A stretch of 64,000 nucleotides of DNA from Phorcus lineatus (taxonomy: Eukaryota > Mollusca > Gastropoda > Trochida > Trochidae). Shown piece after piece: positions 1 through 12,137 of this stretch. The translations under genes and the position numbers were made by a program. Below the pieces are notes generated by a model that ran no database searches, was not told the origin of the DNA, and was given only the letters and a program-made list of their open reading frames with translations. How positions within the stretch are numbered: position 1 is the stretch's first letter; each line of letters opens with the position of its first letter. Location: NCBI GenBank assembly GCA_921293015.1, contig OV121088.1, positions 4,916,382 through 4,980,381 of the forward strand, read 5' to 3'.

Positions 1-909
1 CCTCAAGAATCTTGGTCACATAGCTGGATTTGGAGAAAGCCTTTTGAAATCTTCAATCTATGTTGGAAAATTTTGATCAAACCATCATTCGTAAAAGTTA
101 AAAATATTTTCCAATTTTGAATAAGCTATTTGCTTGCTTGCAAATGGTGCTGGTTATTCTTAACTTCAGAAACTTCAACAAGACTGATTAAAACATGTTT
201 TGAACCAAAATATCCGAGGGGATTAGAATACAAGTAAGCTCATATCACAATACCCTTGGCTCAATCATTGAAATTTCATTATGGACAGATTGTGTGCTTC
301 TTTAACGCCCACTTCAGTCTTGATCATGAAAAGATTCACGTCCATCATTTTGAATGCTATGAGCTCTTGAAACTACATTTGTTATTTAATAATTTCATTA
401 TTTTGAAAGTTACTTCTTTGGGATTATAATCTTCGATCATTTTTAAGACATTGGTATAACATATGGTATTTCAGGATAAAAATAGCATATTTAGTTTTTG
501 AATATTTAGTACTAAAGTTCATCTACGAAATAAGTTATATATATCGAGTATGATTGTGTAAATTATTAAGATAACAAAACATTACAGTCAAGTCATAAGA
601 TATTAATTGTACAAAGGCCTCTGTAGAATGTACATAAAAGTTATTGTAACATGACTTCCTTGTATTCTCGATTTTGACTGGTTAATTTGAAAAAATTACC
701 CTATGTTGAATGACAATGAATACCCGCAAATTAGAATTATCAGTACGATGTTTGTAATGTAAATTATGCCGGGAATTCACATTAGTTAGACCTTATCACA
801 CCTCTTACAGAAATAGAACAGTCGCAAAGTCCTCTCCACACAAAAATAAATACGCAAAAACAGAGTTCACTCTTAAAATTCTAATAACTAATGGTCAAAT
901 TACAATATC
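1..909. other. AT-rich non-coding stretch
   Basis: No convincing exon or repeat boundary is visible. Around 708-735 a segment resembles one arm of the fold-back element at 910-1070, so an older decayed copy of that element may lie here. The first 60 bases are open in more than one frame, but no splice site or known motif supports a coding call. Confidence 0.5.
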
Positions 910-1070
910 GATAAATAGTTGCGTTTGTAAAATTTCCGGGATTCATTGTTATTCAACGCCCGCAAATTTAAGCGTTTAAAACCTCCGGCTAACGCCGTCG
1001 GTTTTAAACTAAATTTGCGGGTGTTGAATAACAATGAATCCCGGAAATTTTACAAACGCAACTATTTATC
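910..1070. repeat. Long fold-back (hairpin) element, 161 bp
   Basis: Bases 910-970 are the reverse complement of 1010-1070 over about 61 bp, with one mismatch seen. The arms continue inward through GTTTAAAACC / GGTTTTAAAC after a 3-nt bulge, leaving a small GC-rich loop (CTCCGGCTAACGCCG). The whole unit can fold into one hairpin. This is the structure of a fold-back MITE. The right arm recurs with 27 identical bases at 62887-62913, so the element is dispersed and not a chance palindrome. No coding capacity is seen. Confidence 0.85.
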
Positions 1071-1131
1071 TTCTAATTGCATAGTAAACTAGTAGTAGCA
1101 ACATTCGTCCTGTTGACAACGGTATTTGAGG

Positions 1132-1360
1132 GTTTACACGGAGCAATTGTAGAATTGGTTCGCCACCTAGAATACATATCCTAATCCTAACCCTTACCCT
1201 AACAGTAACCCTAAAAAGTAGCTCTTACCCTAATGCTAAAAACTCACCCTATAACTGAATGGAAAATAATATTAAATATCCTATATTGGAGACTATATAG
1301 GTATTTAAATTAAATATGAAAATGTGTGGCGAACCAATTTTATAGTTATTCCGTTTACAC
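1132..1360. mobile_element. MITE-like element with terminal inverted repeats and telomere-like core
   Basis: The left end (1132-1167, ending GGTTCGCCAC) and the right end (1326-1360, starting GTGGCGAACC) are imperfect inverted repeats of about 35 bp. Between them, 1178-1250 is a run of degenerate CCCTAA/CCTAAC units, the complement of the metazoan telomere repeat TTAGGG. There is no ORF. It is best read as a non-autonomous inverted-repeat element carrying telomere-like text. No clear target-site duplication was found. Confidence 0.6.
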
Positions 1361-1456
1361 TTTGTTTAATGAGAAGGTCTCTTCAATCTAATGCATGCTT
1401 TATTTACAAAGACAATTGTACACAAATGTCTTCATTTGAAGTTTGTAACAAAGATG

Positions 1457-1616
1457 TAACAAAGAGCCGCGTATATGTGTCAAAATAATGAGATCCTCAC
1501 AGCGAGAGCTGCATATAAGCTTCCGTTAATTAGCAGTTTCTCACAGCGAGAGACGCTTATGTGCGTTAATTGAAAGCACCTCTTATTCAGCGAGAGCCGC
1601 GTATGTGCGTCCGTCG
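1457..1616. repeat. Degenerate tandem array, about 4 x 43 bp
   Basis: The motif (TCACAG)CGAGAG followed by GC-rich text and TTAATT-like spacers recurs near 1461, 1503, 1547 and 1590, a period of about 42-45 bp. The copies share blocks such as CAGCGAGAG and TATGTGCGT. The short open frame across it is a by-product of the repeat. Confidence 0.6.
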
Positions 1617-4600
1617 TATAGTATAACAATGAACTTATTTTTAAAATCAATTTAGCATCCATTAATGTAGATAACAGTTTCGTAAATAAGATGCTATCCT
1701 CAGGAAAGCAATAAGAAATGAAAATCGTTGCTCTTTGTGCACAAATATACTACGTTTGGTAAATGAAAACATTTTGCATATGTTGATCTTGGAAGGGAAA
1801 AATAAATACTTTAAAAAGAAGGTTTATTAAATCAGATGAAACGATTGGAGTCTTTGTGAAGTTAACAATTTTGAAACATTGTTAGATATATTTTATTTGT
1901 AAAACGCATTGAATTCATATATCTAAGACGAAACGAGAGGAAGCGTTATTATATGAACATTTATGTGCATGTATTCATAAATCATTTGTTAAGAATTTGA
2001 GGCTATTGAAAGTGACACTTTAATTTTACCTTTACTTCTTGAATGCATCACTTTGGGGATGTCATGTCATGAACTATCAATTTGATAATTGCATGTAATT
2101 AATATTTTGAACGCCAGTGTTGTTATACTTTGAATACTATTATTAATATAAGAGTTTGTTCGAATATTACTTTACTGAACTAGCTGAGTGCATCCTATAT
2201 CAAGCACCGTAAGTAGCGGTCCTGTAACAATAATAGTTTTAGCATATGTACATGCTTTTTTAAATTCGACAATATGCTTCATATTTTCACGACCCTGTCC
2301 GCCATTGAATGGATACTTACACATGTTAAATTATAATTAGAGTTGAATCACTTGGTCAATATTAATAATCATTACGTCCGTTGATGTTACGTGCTATCTC
2401 TTAAATCGGGATATCATTTCCATAAATTCTTAATTATTATTCAGATAGTTGGGATACCGACACACTGTATCTACTCAACATGGTGTGAAGATATGCAGTA
2501 TTTGTATTTACAAATAAAATGCATGTAAATCAACATATGTGAAAATATGAGGTACTTTACGTGTTTATGTGTTAGTACTTGCAAAGGAGTGAACAATATG
2601 CCGCCATCAAGTCACTGTAGTGGTAGATTGAGAAAGACAATCTAACATGAAGATTGACAAATGCTTATAAGTGATATTGGTTATGTATATACTATATATT
2701 TTATAATATGTAAGTGTGTGTCTGTGTGTATTATTTGCTGTTCTTTAAGTACTGTTGTTTAGGTTTAAGTAAGAGAAATTGTCTCTCATAACATTTTGAC
2801 CAATATAAAAGGTGCGATATCTAATGCAGTTTACTTGTCAATTTTATATGGTGAGACAATGAAAACAATTTCGCTCTCTCTATCTTTGAGTATGTTTATG
2901 AACTGAAAACGGACAAACCGCAAAACATAAACTCAATAGTGAAATACCACATGTTATATTCCTGTAAAGTATCAATATGCAGCACCTGCATCTACAAATG
3001 TATCTTCATGAAACTATAAAACAATCAAGTCTTTATGGCACAAGGCTAGACAGTTTCCGTTCAAAGGCTGTCGCGAAAAGACCGGTGCTTTGAGGTAATT
3101 GGTCTCGCTACAGCGAGCAGCGTCTGTGGTCAGTGGCCCAGGCGTTGAGCCGTGAAGCTGTCTCGGCGTTAATGAGTTAATGATAATGGATTATGGTGTG
3201 AACGCCTATACAAAGCCAACATATTAAATTATTTAACAAGAGCTTACCATGGTTCAAAGATAGAGTGTAAACAGTGTAAAAAAACCCAACCATTTCTGAG
3301 CCTAATATGATGTTGCTGTAGATTACACATGTAAAATGAAGAATGAACAACAACTCTTTAATCAATCTAATCAATAATGCACATGACAACAGATTGTTAC
3401 TTTTCAATTAATTTATTTCAATCTATAGAAGAATGTGTTTCGTTAATATCATAGATTTGACCTTCAATCTATAATCAACCCAAAAAGGATACAATATAAA
3501 AAACGTGAAACTCATGATTCCAAGCAATGTTGTAACAGAACCAATTGCACTCTTCATAAGAAATATATGATAACTTTAACGGAAATGACTCTGAAAATGA
3601 CATTAGGTTTTCCTCGTATCTTACTTTATACATGTTACATGTTTATTGATATGATCTCTAAAAATTAACAAGATTTGATAAGATCGTTTAACAAGTTAAC
3701 TGAATGATTGAAAACAGTGTTAAAGTGATCGAGTGTGGATTCAATTTCCTTCAAAACTATTTCAGCTATTTAACTATGATCTAATAGAGAATGGGTAGAA
3801 TAGGGAAAAAGGGATCGAAAGGAGGAAGGAAAAGACTGAAAGAATTATTAATTATTTTTGTATATATAAAGGCTGGTATATATGATTTGAAAACTCATAT
3901 GCATCCTGAACCTAACGACATCAACATCGACTTAAAGAACCCAAAACAATCAAGAAATAGTCCTTTCATCACAAGAAGGGAAAACCTTTTTAAGACAAAC
4001 ATGATTTTCAATGTGTTGATTGGATTTCGTCAATCATAATACAGTTCTGTAATTGTTGTACTTTACAGACGACCAAATTGGAAGAATTTGCAAAATTGTA
4101 TAATATATGTGAACTATCAGCCTCAATCATTTTATAGGCAATATATTTTTTGTTTCAGACAAATGGCCTACTTGAACCTTCAAATTCTTTTATACTGACG
4201 GTTGATCTGGCACAGATAACGAAAAGTTTTAGAGACAATGTCTAACTTCTACATCATTCATCAATTAACTTCTATAATTCAGACCTACAAGACAAATAGC
4301 ATTGTTGGAATATTAGAAACATAAACCATGGCATTGACATTATTCATTTGACAGTTTGGAAGGAATAATCTAAGCCTACACGATGCAAGTACACTTGACC
4401 ATTTGAAGGATGATGAAGATGTCTGGAAACAAAAAAGTTATAAAGATTTAGCAAAACATACAATCTATCTTTGCTATGTTTAACCATTGACCATGGGCTT
4501 CCTTCTTGGTTGCCGTAACTGTCGTTTTAAGCTTTAAAGGTAGGACAACTGACAAACCGAACAAGAACAAACAGCTCTGCATCAACAATTTCTGACCAAA

Positions 4601-4678
4601 AGATAGATTGCACTAACTTAAACATCCTAGTTGTCAAACACAGTTACCAATGCATTCCTTCATCAGGATTTTTTCTAG
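1617..4678. other. Non-coding stretch with one GC-rich patch
   Basis: Mostly AT-rich sequence without recognisable genes. A GC-rich patch at about 3055-3175 stands out (CGCGAAAAGACC, CAGCGAGCAGCGTC). It has no long frame, tRNA fold or match I recognise, and may be an old repeat. Small frames at 3900-4040 and 4350-4480 are open but lack convincing splice signals. Confidence 0.45.
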
Positions 4679-4796
4679 AAAGTTCGAAGGTCACAGGTCA
4701 GGGCGCGAAGTTTATGCTGGGGTTAACATCCAGGGTAGGAAGAGTGAAGCGTCAGCTAAACATCTTACCCTAAGACAGGATGATAATAGCTGTTGA
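4679..4796 (+). CDS. Candidate terminal exon, unknown gene
   Basis: A pyrimidine-rich acceptor (GGATTTTTTCTAG) precedes 39 open codons that end in TGA. The segment is GC-richer than its surroundings. The first part reads KFEGHRSGREVYAGVNIQ. An alternative internal donor (CCAGG/GTAGGA) lies near 4733, so it could instead be a 55-nt internal exon. I recognise no protein family and found no partner exon. This is a weak call based only on composition and the acceptor. Confidence 0.2.
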
Positions 4797-5988
4797 AGTG
4801 TATAACAACATAAAGCTGTCACGAAAAGTCTTGTGTGTGAAGAGTATATTAAGTTTGGGGTTTTAAATACACTGTTAAGGAGGAAAATATCCGAGAAATG
4901 TTAGCTTTCTTGTTTTGATTGCTTGAAATTGAGTGAAATATATTGGATAAATAGATAAATCCAATACAAAACTGGAAAGCCATAAGAATGATCAGCCCAT
5001 CTTACTAAAATCCGTCAACATTTTAGATAATAAACGCAATAAACACACACAAAGAAAAGGTGCAGATGAACATGTACCTGAGGATAAAATAAACATTATG
5101 AAAAGCAATTCCTTTGTATCATACTCAAAGGAATCACTTTGTTAGTAATAAAAATGAACATTACAACATATACAATGATAAATGTAACAGTATGCACACT
5201 TTTATGATTTTAATTGAAATGGCCATCAATCATCGAACGTTCCTGTCAAAGATGAATTTAATCCTTATAGTGACACGTTTATTTTACTCTTTGGTAGAAA
5301 GTTAATGGATTGGAACCCTAAACGCTTGAATTGAATCTTTCTTTCATTTCCCAGCAAATCATTTTGATGTGCTTTGCTGGGCCCTCTACTTACATGTAAA
5401 AAAGTGAATTTTATAATTTCGTTTTTTTCTACGTTTATCTGAAATAATTTTAAAAGATTTTCATTGACAATAATCTTGTGTCGATATACCACTTCACATA
5501 TTTGATCAACTGCTATTGGTGGACGAAACTAAGCACATACTTATTCTACTTTAGTAGATTAAATAGCCACATTTAGAAACATTTTTTTGAACAATCTTGT
5601 AGAAAATGTTAATGACCAAAACTTAAACACAAGTCGAATATTAAAGATTGGTGACCTGAAGAAGGTATCAGAAGTATCCCTGAAACCAGAAGCGCAGAAA
5701 TCAAATAAAGAAGTAGATATCCATCTCACCAACTTCTTAACGCCTTCGAAGAACTTCATGAAAAAACAACATTGGCATTTCAGAAAAGTATTTGATAGGA
5801 TGATTTGCATCTCTAATTATATCACGGATATCTGAAAAAGATAAATGGTGATTAAAACATTCTAATTATGACGGTTTTGTCTTTGTATTACTATAGAGGG
5901 TTAATCAAGTAACATGTTTTCAAAGAATTTGATATTACATATTTTCAATACTTTTATCAAGAACTGTCTGAGTGGCATTCTAGAAGTG
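4797..5988. other. Non-coding stretch with possible decayed coding patch
   Basis: Around 5640-5800 the plus strand reads IGDLKKVSEVSLKPEAQK and, after a frame change near 5740, NAFEELHEKTTLAFQK. This is protein-like in composition but interrupted. It may be a broken exon or transposon fragment; I cannot assign it. The rest is AT-rich and featureless. Confidence 0.35.
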
Positions 5989-6074
5989 ATCAACTTCTCT
6001 ATTGTACTGATAGCGACGTTTCAGTATAGGAAGCTATACCGAAACGTCGCTATCAGTACAATAAAGAAGTTGAT
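5989..6074. repeat. Near-perfect 86-bp hairpin
   Basis: The arms 5989-6029 and 6034-6074 are reverse complements over 41 bp with two mismatches, separated by a 4-nt loop (GAAG). The right arm contains GAAACGTCGC and an AATAAA polyadenylation-like hexamer. No coding content is seen. It could be a small fold-back transposon, the structured end of a retroelement, or a hairpin RNA precursor. Confidence 0.8.
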
Positions 6075-8219
6075 AATCCATAAGCAAATTCCTTATCTTT
6101 CTATTTTTATGTATGCAATAGGAATACTAATAATGAAGTAGAATGTTCACCATTCTAAAGTCGTTTCATAAGATGTTTTTTCGCAACTTGTTCCTCCTGT
6201 TCATCTGCAAAGTTATGAGGCTGAATATGGCTCAAGCCATACATGAAAGAAGGTCAATTACAAAATGCGTTATACAACATTTCGTATAAGGAGACAACAT
6301 ATCGATAGTTTTTATAAACAAGAAAATCATATTCAATGCTAAAGCCTTAAAACGATTTTTCGAGGTCCAAAGCGCACAAAAGCAATGAATCTCTTTTCAC
6401 GTTTACATTAAAGTTGTGTAAATTCTAATCAGGATTCTATTCAAAGTAAATTTTGAAGACACACCGACAGGAATTCACCGTTTTCTAATCCTTCCTTATA
6501 TTTCATGTTGATTTAAGAGTTTAAGTTCAAAGGCACATTTTGATCAATCGTGTTTTTATTTAAAGAATAGCCATACCATTTGCAAGTCTAAACATAAGTT
6601 ATTTAACATTGTCAATATGTTTTGTCCAAAACAAACGTTGGGCTGATTAGGATAGTCCAGATATAGATTGGTGAATTTCAGGAAGCTTTGTTCAAATCCA
6701 GGTGTTTGTTCAACATGTGGTCGTGAATATGCAATATGTGAAGATGTGAGTACAAGGTCACACTCGGAAGTAAGGTGAAATGTTTCAACTAATTTGATTA
6801 TATACACTGTGGTATGTTTACATTTATATCATTATATTATCAATAGTAGGCCATTGATGTATCCGATTATAACAAATGGTGATGATTTTGCTTTCCTAGC
6901 AAATGATAATTTTTGTTTTGTGTGTGTGACCCGTAGATCCTTCTGATCGGAAATATTCTCAAACGGCTTTAAAAGATAATGTAGAAGATATTCTAAACAT
7001 ACATATGTAAATGAAGATGTTGGAGATTACATGAGTTATTTATTATTCATATACTTATTTATCTAATAAATCTATGTATTCTGTGACCCATAGTAACAGT
7101 AATTAACTGCACCTTTATGAGAGTTAGTTATTGATCCGAATGTTTACATGTAACGACTATCATTTAACTTTGTAACAATACATGTTTTCAGCTTTTTTGT
7201 TATGTATGAAGTCCTCAATAATTGATGCAGTGAAATTATTTGTTGATTTAGGAACTGTAGGTTATTTTTTAAAATAGGAATCCGTGTAAAAGAATGACAA
7301 GCATTTTAAATTGGATTTCAGATTAATCTATTTTTTAAATTTTATTCTGAATCAATTTGCAATCTTAAGAATACGTCACCATTATGATTAAATACGTCCC
7401 AAGGCTTTCATTAAATTTAAAGAATTTTTGAAAGGAAAAATATTTGAAATTTACCAAAATAGGATTTGTTTTCTTATAATTCAAATGATCAGAAGGGGGC
7501 GAAGCAATTGTGATGCATTTCTATATAAGACTACAGTACAAAGTTCATGCAATTTCAACAAAGGTCCTTTCATCAAACAGAATCTTTACTTTGAAGATAT
7601 TCAAGTATTGGCGAATGTGAATATTTGATGCATTTTTAAAAAGGGTCATCAAAGTCATCTTAAAGACTTAAATAAACAATAAAATTATTACAAACTCAAT
7701 TTTAGCTTGATGACAAATAAAACAATGTTCACGCTATTTACAAGACATCATAAATTGGATGAAGAAAGGTTATAATTTCCTTTTATAAGATCATTAAAGA
7801 TAAATTTGAATCATTATTATTATTGCACTTGATGATGCAGCTATTTCCCGTTGTAGTATATTCTCATATTATGCAAAGTCAGTCGTATGTGTTTACCTGA
7901 AAGGCGTATTTAGACATTAAAAGTATGGTACATAACCACATAACCAACTGTCAATAAAAATAGGTACGTTTTTGAAAGTTTTATCTCCTCAAATGATTCA
8001 AAATAAACATTAGTTTATACCGAAATTTTAATCTTCTGAGGGTCAAATATCTCATTACTCAAACTGTTCATCTGTAAACGTAGTAGCAATAATAAGTTTC
8101 GTTAAGATCTGCCTCTTTTGATTAAAAAGGCTTGTCTTACAATTTGTATGAGTTATTTTTATTTTGCAAGATTACTTTATCAATTAGTTTATACCATCTT
8201 TACTAAAAGTTGAACTGTG
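6075..8219. other. AT-rich non-coding stretch
   Basis: No gene or repeat could be supported. A minus-strand frame at 6556-6807 has plausible amino-acid composition but no recognisable motif or clear splice pair. Confidence 0.45.
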
Positions 8220-9680
8220 TGTGAACAGGAATGGCAGCTTCGTATGTTCAATGTTGCCAATGGGTAGGACCCCATGTGTAACATTGACAGCATTTCCCAT
8301 GCCTTACGGTTGCGTTTTGGCGACAGTACATAAGACGAAAACCAAAGAATTGTTCTCCCCATACAAACATGTCATTTGAGAAGGAAGGGCATCACTCGAA
8401 CACAACAATCAGTGCATGTGTTTTGGCTAGATGTCAATGCTTCTTTTGGGTATAAAGTTGATGCCAGAATCATTTCGCCTGTGTTCGTGTTTTCAATCAG
8501 TATGGTGAGGAGACGGTTATCCGTTGACGATCGTAGGAGAGTGATTGGCATGCTTCAGACTGGAATTTCTTTGAGAGAAGTAGCTAGGCGTATGCAAAGA
8601 TGCCCACCCGTCATTCACCGACTATGGTTACGTTTTCAGGCAAAAGGAAGAGTCCAGGACCGACCACGCTCAGGCAGACCAAGATCAACATCAAGAGCTG
8701 ATGATCGCTATGTTGTTGTGACAGCTTTGCGACAGAGATTCACCCATGCAAGTGCTCTTCGTCAAACATTCGACAAGCCACACACGTAAATGTTAGCAAC
8801 CAGACCATACGTAACCTTCTTCGTGCTGCTGGAATCCGTTGCAGACGTCCTGCTGTACGACCCATTCTCCTCCCACGTCACAGAGACGCTCGTCGAACTT
8901 GATATACTGCTCATTTGCGCTGGAATCGCCAGGTCTGGACACAGGTTTTGTTTACTGATGAGTCACGCTTCAGTTTGATGTTCCATGACGGCCGGGTACG
9001 TGTGTTCAGAAGACAGGGTGAACGCTTCTCTGATGCAGCAGTAGCTGAACACGATAGGTATGGTGGAGGATCTGTGATGGTATGGGGTGGTTTCAGCTTG
9101 AATCACAGAACTCCCCTATACCACGTGCAAGACAGTTTAACAGGACTTCGCTATAGAGATAAGATCCTTGCACCTCTTGTCCCTCCAGCTCTTAACACCA
9201 TCGGTCCTGGCAGTATTCTTCAAGACAACAATGCGAGACCTCACCGAGCGCGAGTTGTTACTGAGTTTCTGCAACGGTGGGTTGTTCAGAGGATGGAGTG
9301 GCCGGCATTTTCACCTGATCTTGCCCCTATTGAACACGTCTGGGACATATTGGGAAGACGCGTACGGGAAAATAATCCTCCCCCTGTAAACCTTCAACAG
9401 CTGCTCGGATTTCTGAAACAGGAGTGGAACGCAATACCCTAAGGTACTCTTCGAACGCTGGTGAGATCCATGAGTTCTCGCTGAGTCGAGTGTCTCAGGA
9501 ACAGAGGTGGCCACACTCATTAATGACTGACTTTGGTGGCATGCAACTTTTGAAACACACCCACTCATTTCTGCCTAGTCTACAGGATATGTACAACATC
9601 GTTTTTTGATTATTGTTACTGAAAAAACATTAGCCAAGGCTTTGTCAGATTTGGATTTGGGTAGTTTGATGTAGCAATTG
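8220..9680 (+). mobile_element. Decayed Tc1-like DNA transposon
   Basis: This GC-richer island surrounds the broken transposase at 8502-9523. About 280 bp of leader and 150 bp of trailer fit the short UTRs of Tc1-type elements. I could not identify matching terminal inverted repeats, so the limits are approximate and the ends may be eroded. Confidence 0.6.
8502..9523 (+). pseudogene. Tc1-family transposase, broken
   Basis: A Tc1/mariner-superfamily transposase would bind the terminal repeats and cut and paste the element in the nucleus. The natural start is the ATG at 8502 (MVRRRLSVDDRRR). A helix-turn-helix DNA-binding region follows, then the GRPR-type motif RSGRPRSTS. The catalytic part carries FTDESRF (first Asp), the glycine-rich box YGGGSVMVWGG, QDNNARPHRA, and SPDLAPIEHVWD (Glu). 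The gene is dead: the frame changes near 8760, there is an in-frame TGA at 8900-8902, a TAA at 9440-9442 and further stops before the end at about 9523. In related elements the second catalytic Asp normally sits directly before NARPH; here that position is Asn. Length and domain order otherwise match a protein of about 340 residues. Confidence 0.88.
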
Positions 9681-12137
9681 TAAGGACGTTGAGGTTACAA
9701 ATATTTGGAGTGGCCGTATTTCATTTAAGTGAGTTTTGCAATAGTAGCTTTTCAAACTGATAGAATCAGATTATTTCATTGACAAAAGTGTACTTATTTT
9801 TTTCTGACGTTTTGGAAAAGTTGCATTGAACTGAAATAATATACATACTGCCATAATTTAGAATGGATATCTTTTTCAAATCAATTTGGTTCGATCTTCA
9901 ATCTTATCCCATTTCGGTTGCCAAGGGTAGAACTTCTGTATATGACAAATGTCCTTTTCATAACTCATTTACGGTTACACAAACACAATAATTGAGACTC
10001 AATGCCTCTTTATAAATAAATAAAAGTTTGGAGTGAAGGCTGAACAGAATTGGTAAAATCAATAATTATTCATTTATCATTATTATTTCTTTCGAAACAA
10101 TGGTTTGTTTACATTTAATCGGACCTTTTTGACAAATTATGTGCATGTATTTACAAGTCAGCAAGATGTTAAAATCAACAAGAATTCACTCTTCAATAAC
10201 GAGTTAAACAAATTTACATGCATATTTTCATATGAAAAGTTACGTTGCAAATTAGCCTTAAAAATCTGCAAACGACAACTTCGATTTCATTTAATGTCCT
10301 CATTGAGTATTTACTATATTTTGTGAATATTGTGAAATCGTTGTTGATTGGGGAATGTAAACGATTACTATCACAGTATATAATGATGTGCAATATCAGA
10401 TGTATGTTAGGTGATATGTTTTCAACAGATATGACACATAAAAACGGAAGGTTATAGTACACGTAGCTTCAGTTTTTCTCAGCTCTTAAAGACCGTTTTG
10501 GATCATTGATAAACTCCAAGGTTGAATCTATCAGATATTTATCTCCATTTCCTTGTCATCGGGTTCTCCAAAAGTAAAGAAATGTTCATGAAATATTCAT
10601 AGATCAGGAGCCATGGATCACTGTCCTACATCGTTAATAAGATTAGTTCCTTTCTTATGATAAGTGATTTTTAAACTATGCAAATATGTTAGTTACCAAT
10701 CAATATACAACTAATTGGTTTATTTGTCAAATTGTTCCTGTTTGTACAGATATCAAGTATAGAAATGTAAACATATAATTGAAGACAGCTTTTTTAAAAA
10801 GTACTTTTTGGTGGAGAAGTGAAACAATGGATCTCAGGTACATCTACATAAATATTAAGTTTGTATATACTTGCATGAAAACACATTTGGTATACACTCT
10901 TACTAGCAGATTTCATTTTGATAACAAAAAGGAAACGATACACAAAATAAGAATGTATGCAAGAAGTGAGTTCAAATCTATGTTTATTCTGTTTGTTCAA
11001 CCAAGATCAAAACTTCTTCAGTACTAAATTTCGCATATCGACGAAACTGGTTAGGGTGTGATTCTTCTAAAAATCAAATATACATGTCTGAAAGTAAGAG
11101 TAAATTGTATTTACCTTATTCAAGCTTGACAGAATGTTACTAAATGCAAATATTTTGTCATTAAGACAAGTGCCATTGGTGCTTCCTTTGCATTTTTCTC
11201 CGCGGCCTTTGAGGTTTAGTTTGTCTTGGAACATCATTTACTGTTACTTTGTCATTCGAAAACGATTCATAGTTAAATATTTTAGATGTTTGTGCGTTAA
11301 ATATGCACCATTAATTGATTTGTTATATTTTAGTTTTTTTAAATCTTATTATCATGTATGTAAATTATGTTATTGTTGTTTTATTTGTTATCCACAAAAG
11401 ATACATCTCAATAACTAATTATTTATGCAGAATATTTGAATTATTTAATACAACAAAGGAATTATTTTGTCATGTTTGTAATTCAGGAAGAAATAGAATG
11501 CTTTAATTTCCCTCTGGAGCACAAAATCCATTCTCCTATCTTTAGATTCATCATTGTTTGAACGAAAACATAGTTCTGAACGTCAAAAAAGCAAGCAGCT
11601 GCATCGGCTTTACAAATTACGTCCATCAAATTTTTTAGGTCACAAATTGAACTTTCACTCCGATGGCTTTTTGTAATTAATTTGTGATTCATACACGTGA
11701 TTTCAATATACTTTCTGTAAGCTGATATAATCTTGTGTAAGTTTTAGATAGAAAGATATATGTCAACTAACGAGCGCTTAATGACCCTGAATGAAGCCTT
11801 TCTAGCATCTTTCAACCACACGTTTTAGCAATTTAGTTGACGTTGACGTTAAAGGATGGAAAAGACGAGACTCTACGTAACCTGTCACGTCGCACGGTAT
11901 GAGGAGAACGAACAACTGTGCCTTCGACGTATTCATTCATAAATTGAAGACAACACACTTCTACATTCATTTATTATATAGGAAGAGCCAAAGCGTTATG
12001 TGTCACAGAGATGTCAAGCTTAACTCTGCTGCTGTGTGTGTCAAAAGAGCGTATTCCGTAAATATTAGATTTCATTATCTAAGTTTATTAAGAATTGATG
12101 AATGATATGTGTAAAACGATACATTAACAGTTAGAAA
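9681..12137. other. Non-coding stretch holding two diverged duplicated blocks
   Basis: Block 10500-10640 resembles 15906-16036 (shared text such as ATCATTGATAAACT, TATCTCCATTTCCT and TTCATGAAATATTCATA-like). Block 11040-11180 resembles 19250-19390 (shared ACATGTCTGAAAG and AAGTGCCATTGG-like text). The order is the same in both places, suggesting an old duplication of this locus. No exon is identified. A minus-strand frame at 11483-11692 is unassigned. Confidence 0.45.

Noticed and set aside
1178-1250. True telomere or chromosome end
   Set aside because: The CCCTAA units are few and degenerate, lie inside inverted repeats, and ordinary sequence continues on both sides.
3055-3175. GC-rich patch as exon or RNA gene
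   Set aside because: Only very short frames, no tRNA-like fold and no family match.
5989-6074. Hammerhead ribozyme, suggested by CTGATAG and GAAAC
   Set aside because: The core CUGANGA is not present; the sequence has CUGAUAGCGA, and the fold is a simple hairpin.
8502-9523. New DD35E transposase family
   Set aside because: The copy is riddled with stops, and a single Asp-to-Asn change in a DD34E enzyme explains the spacing.
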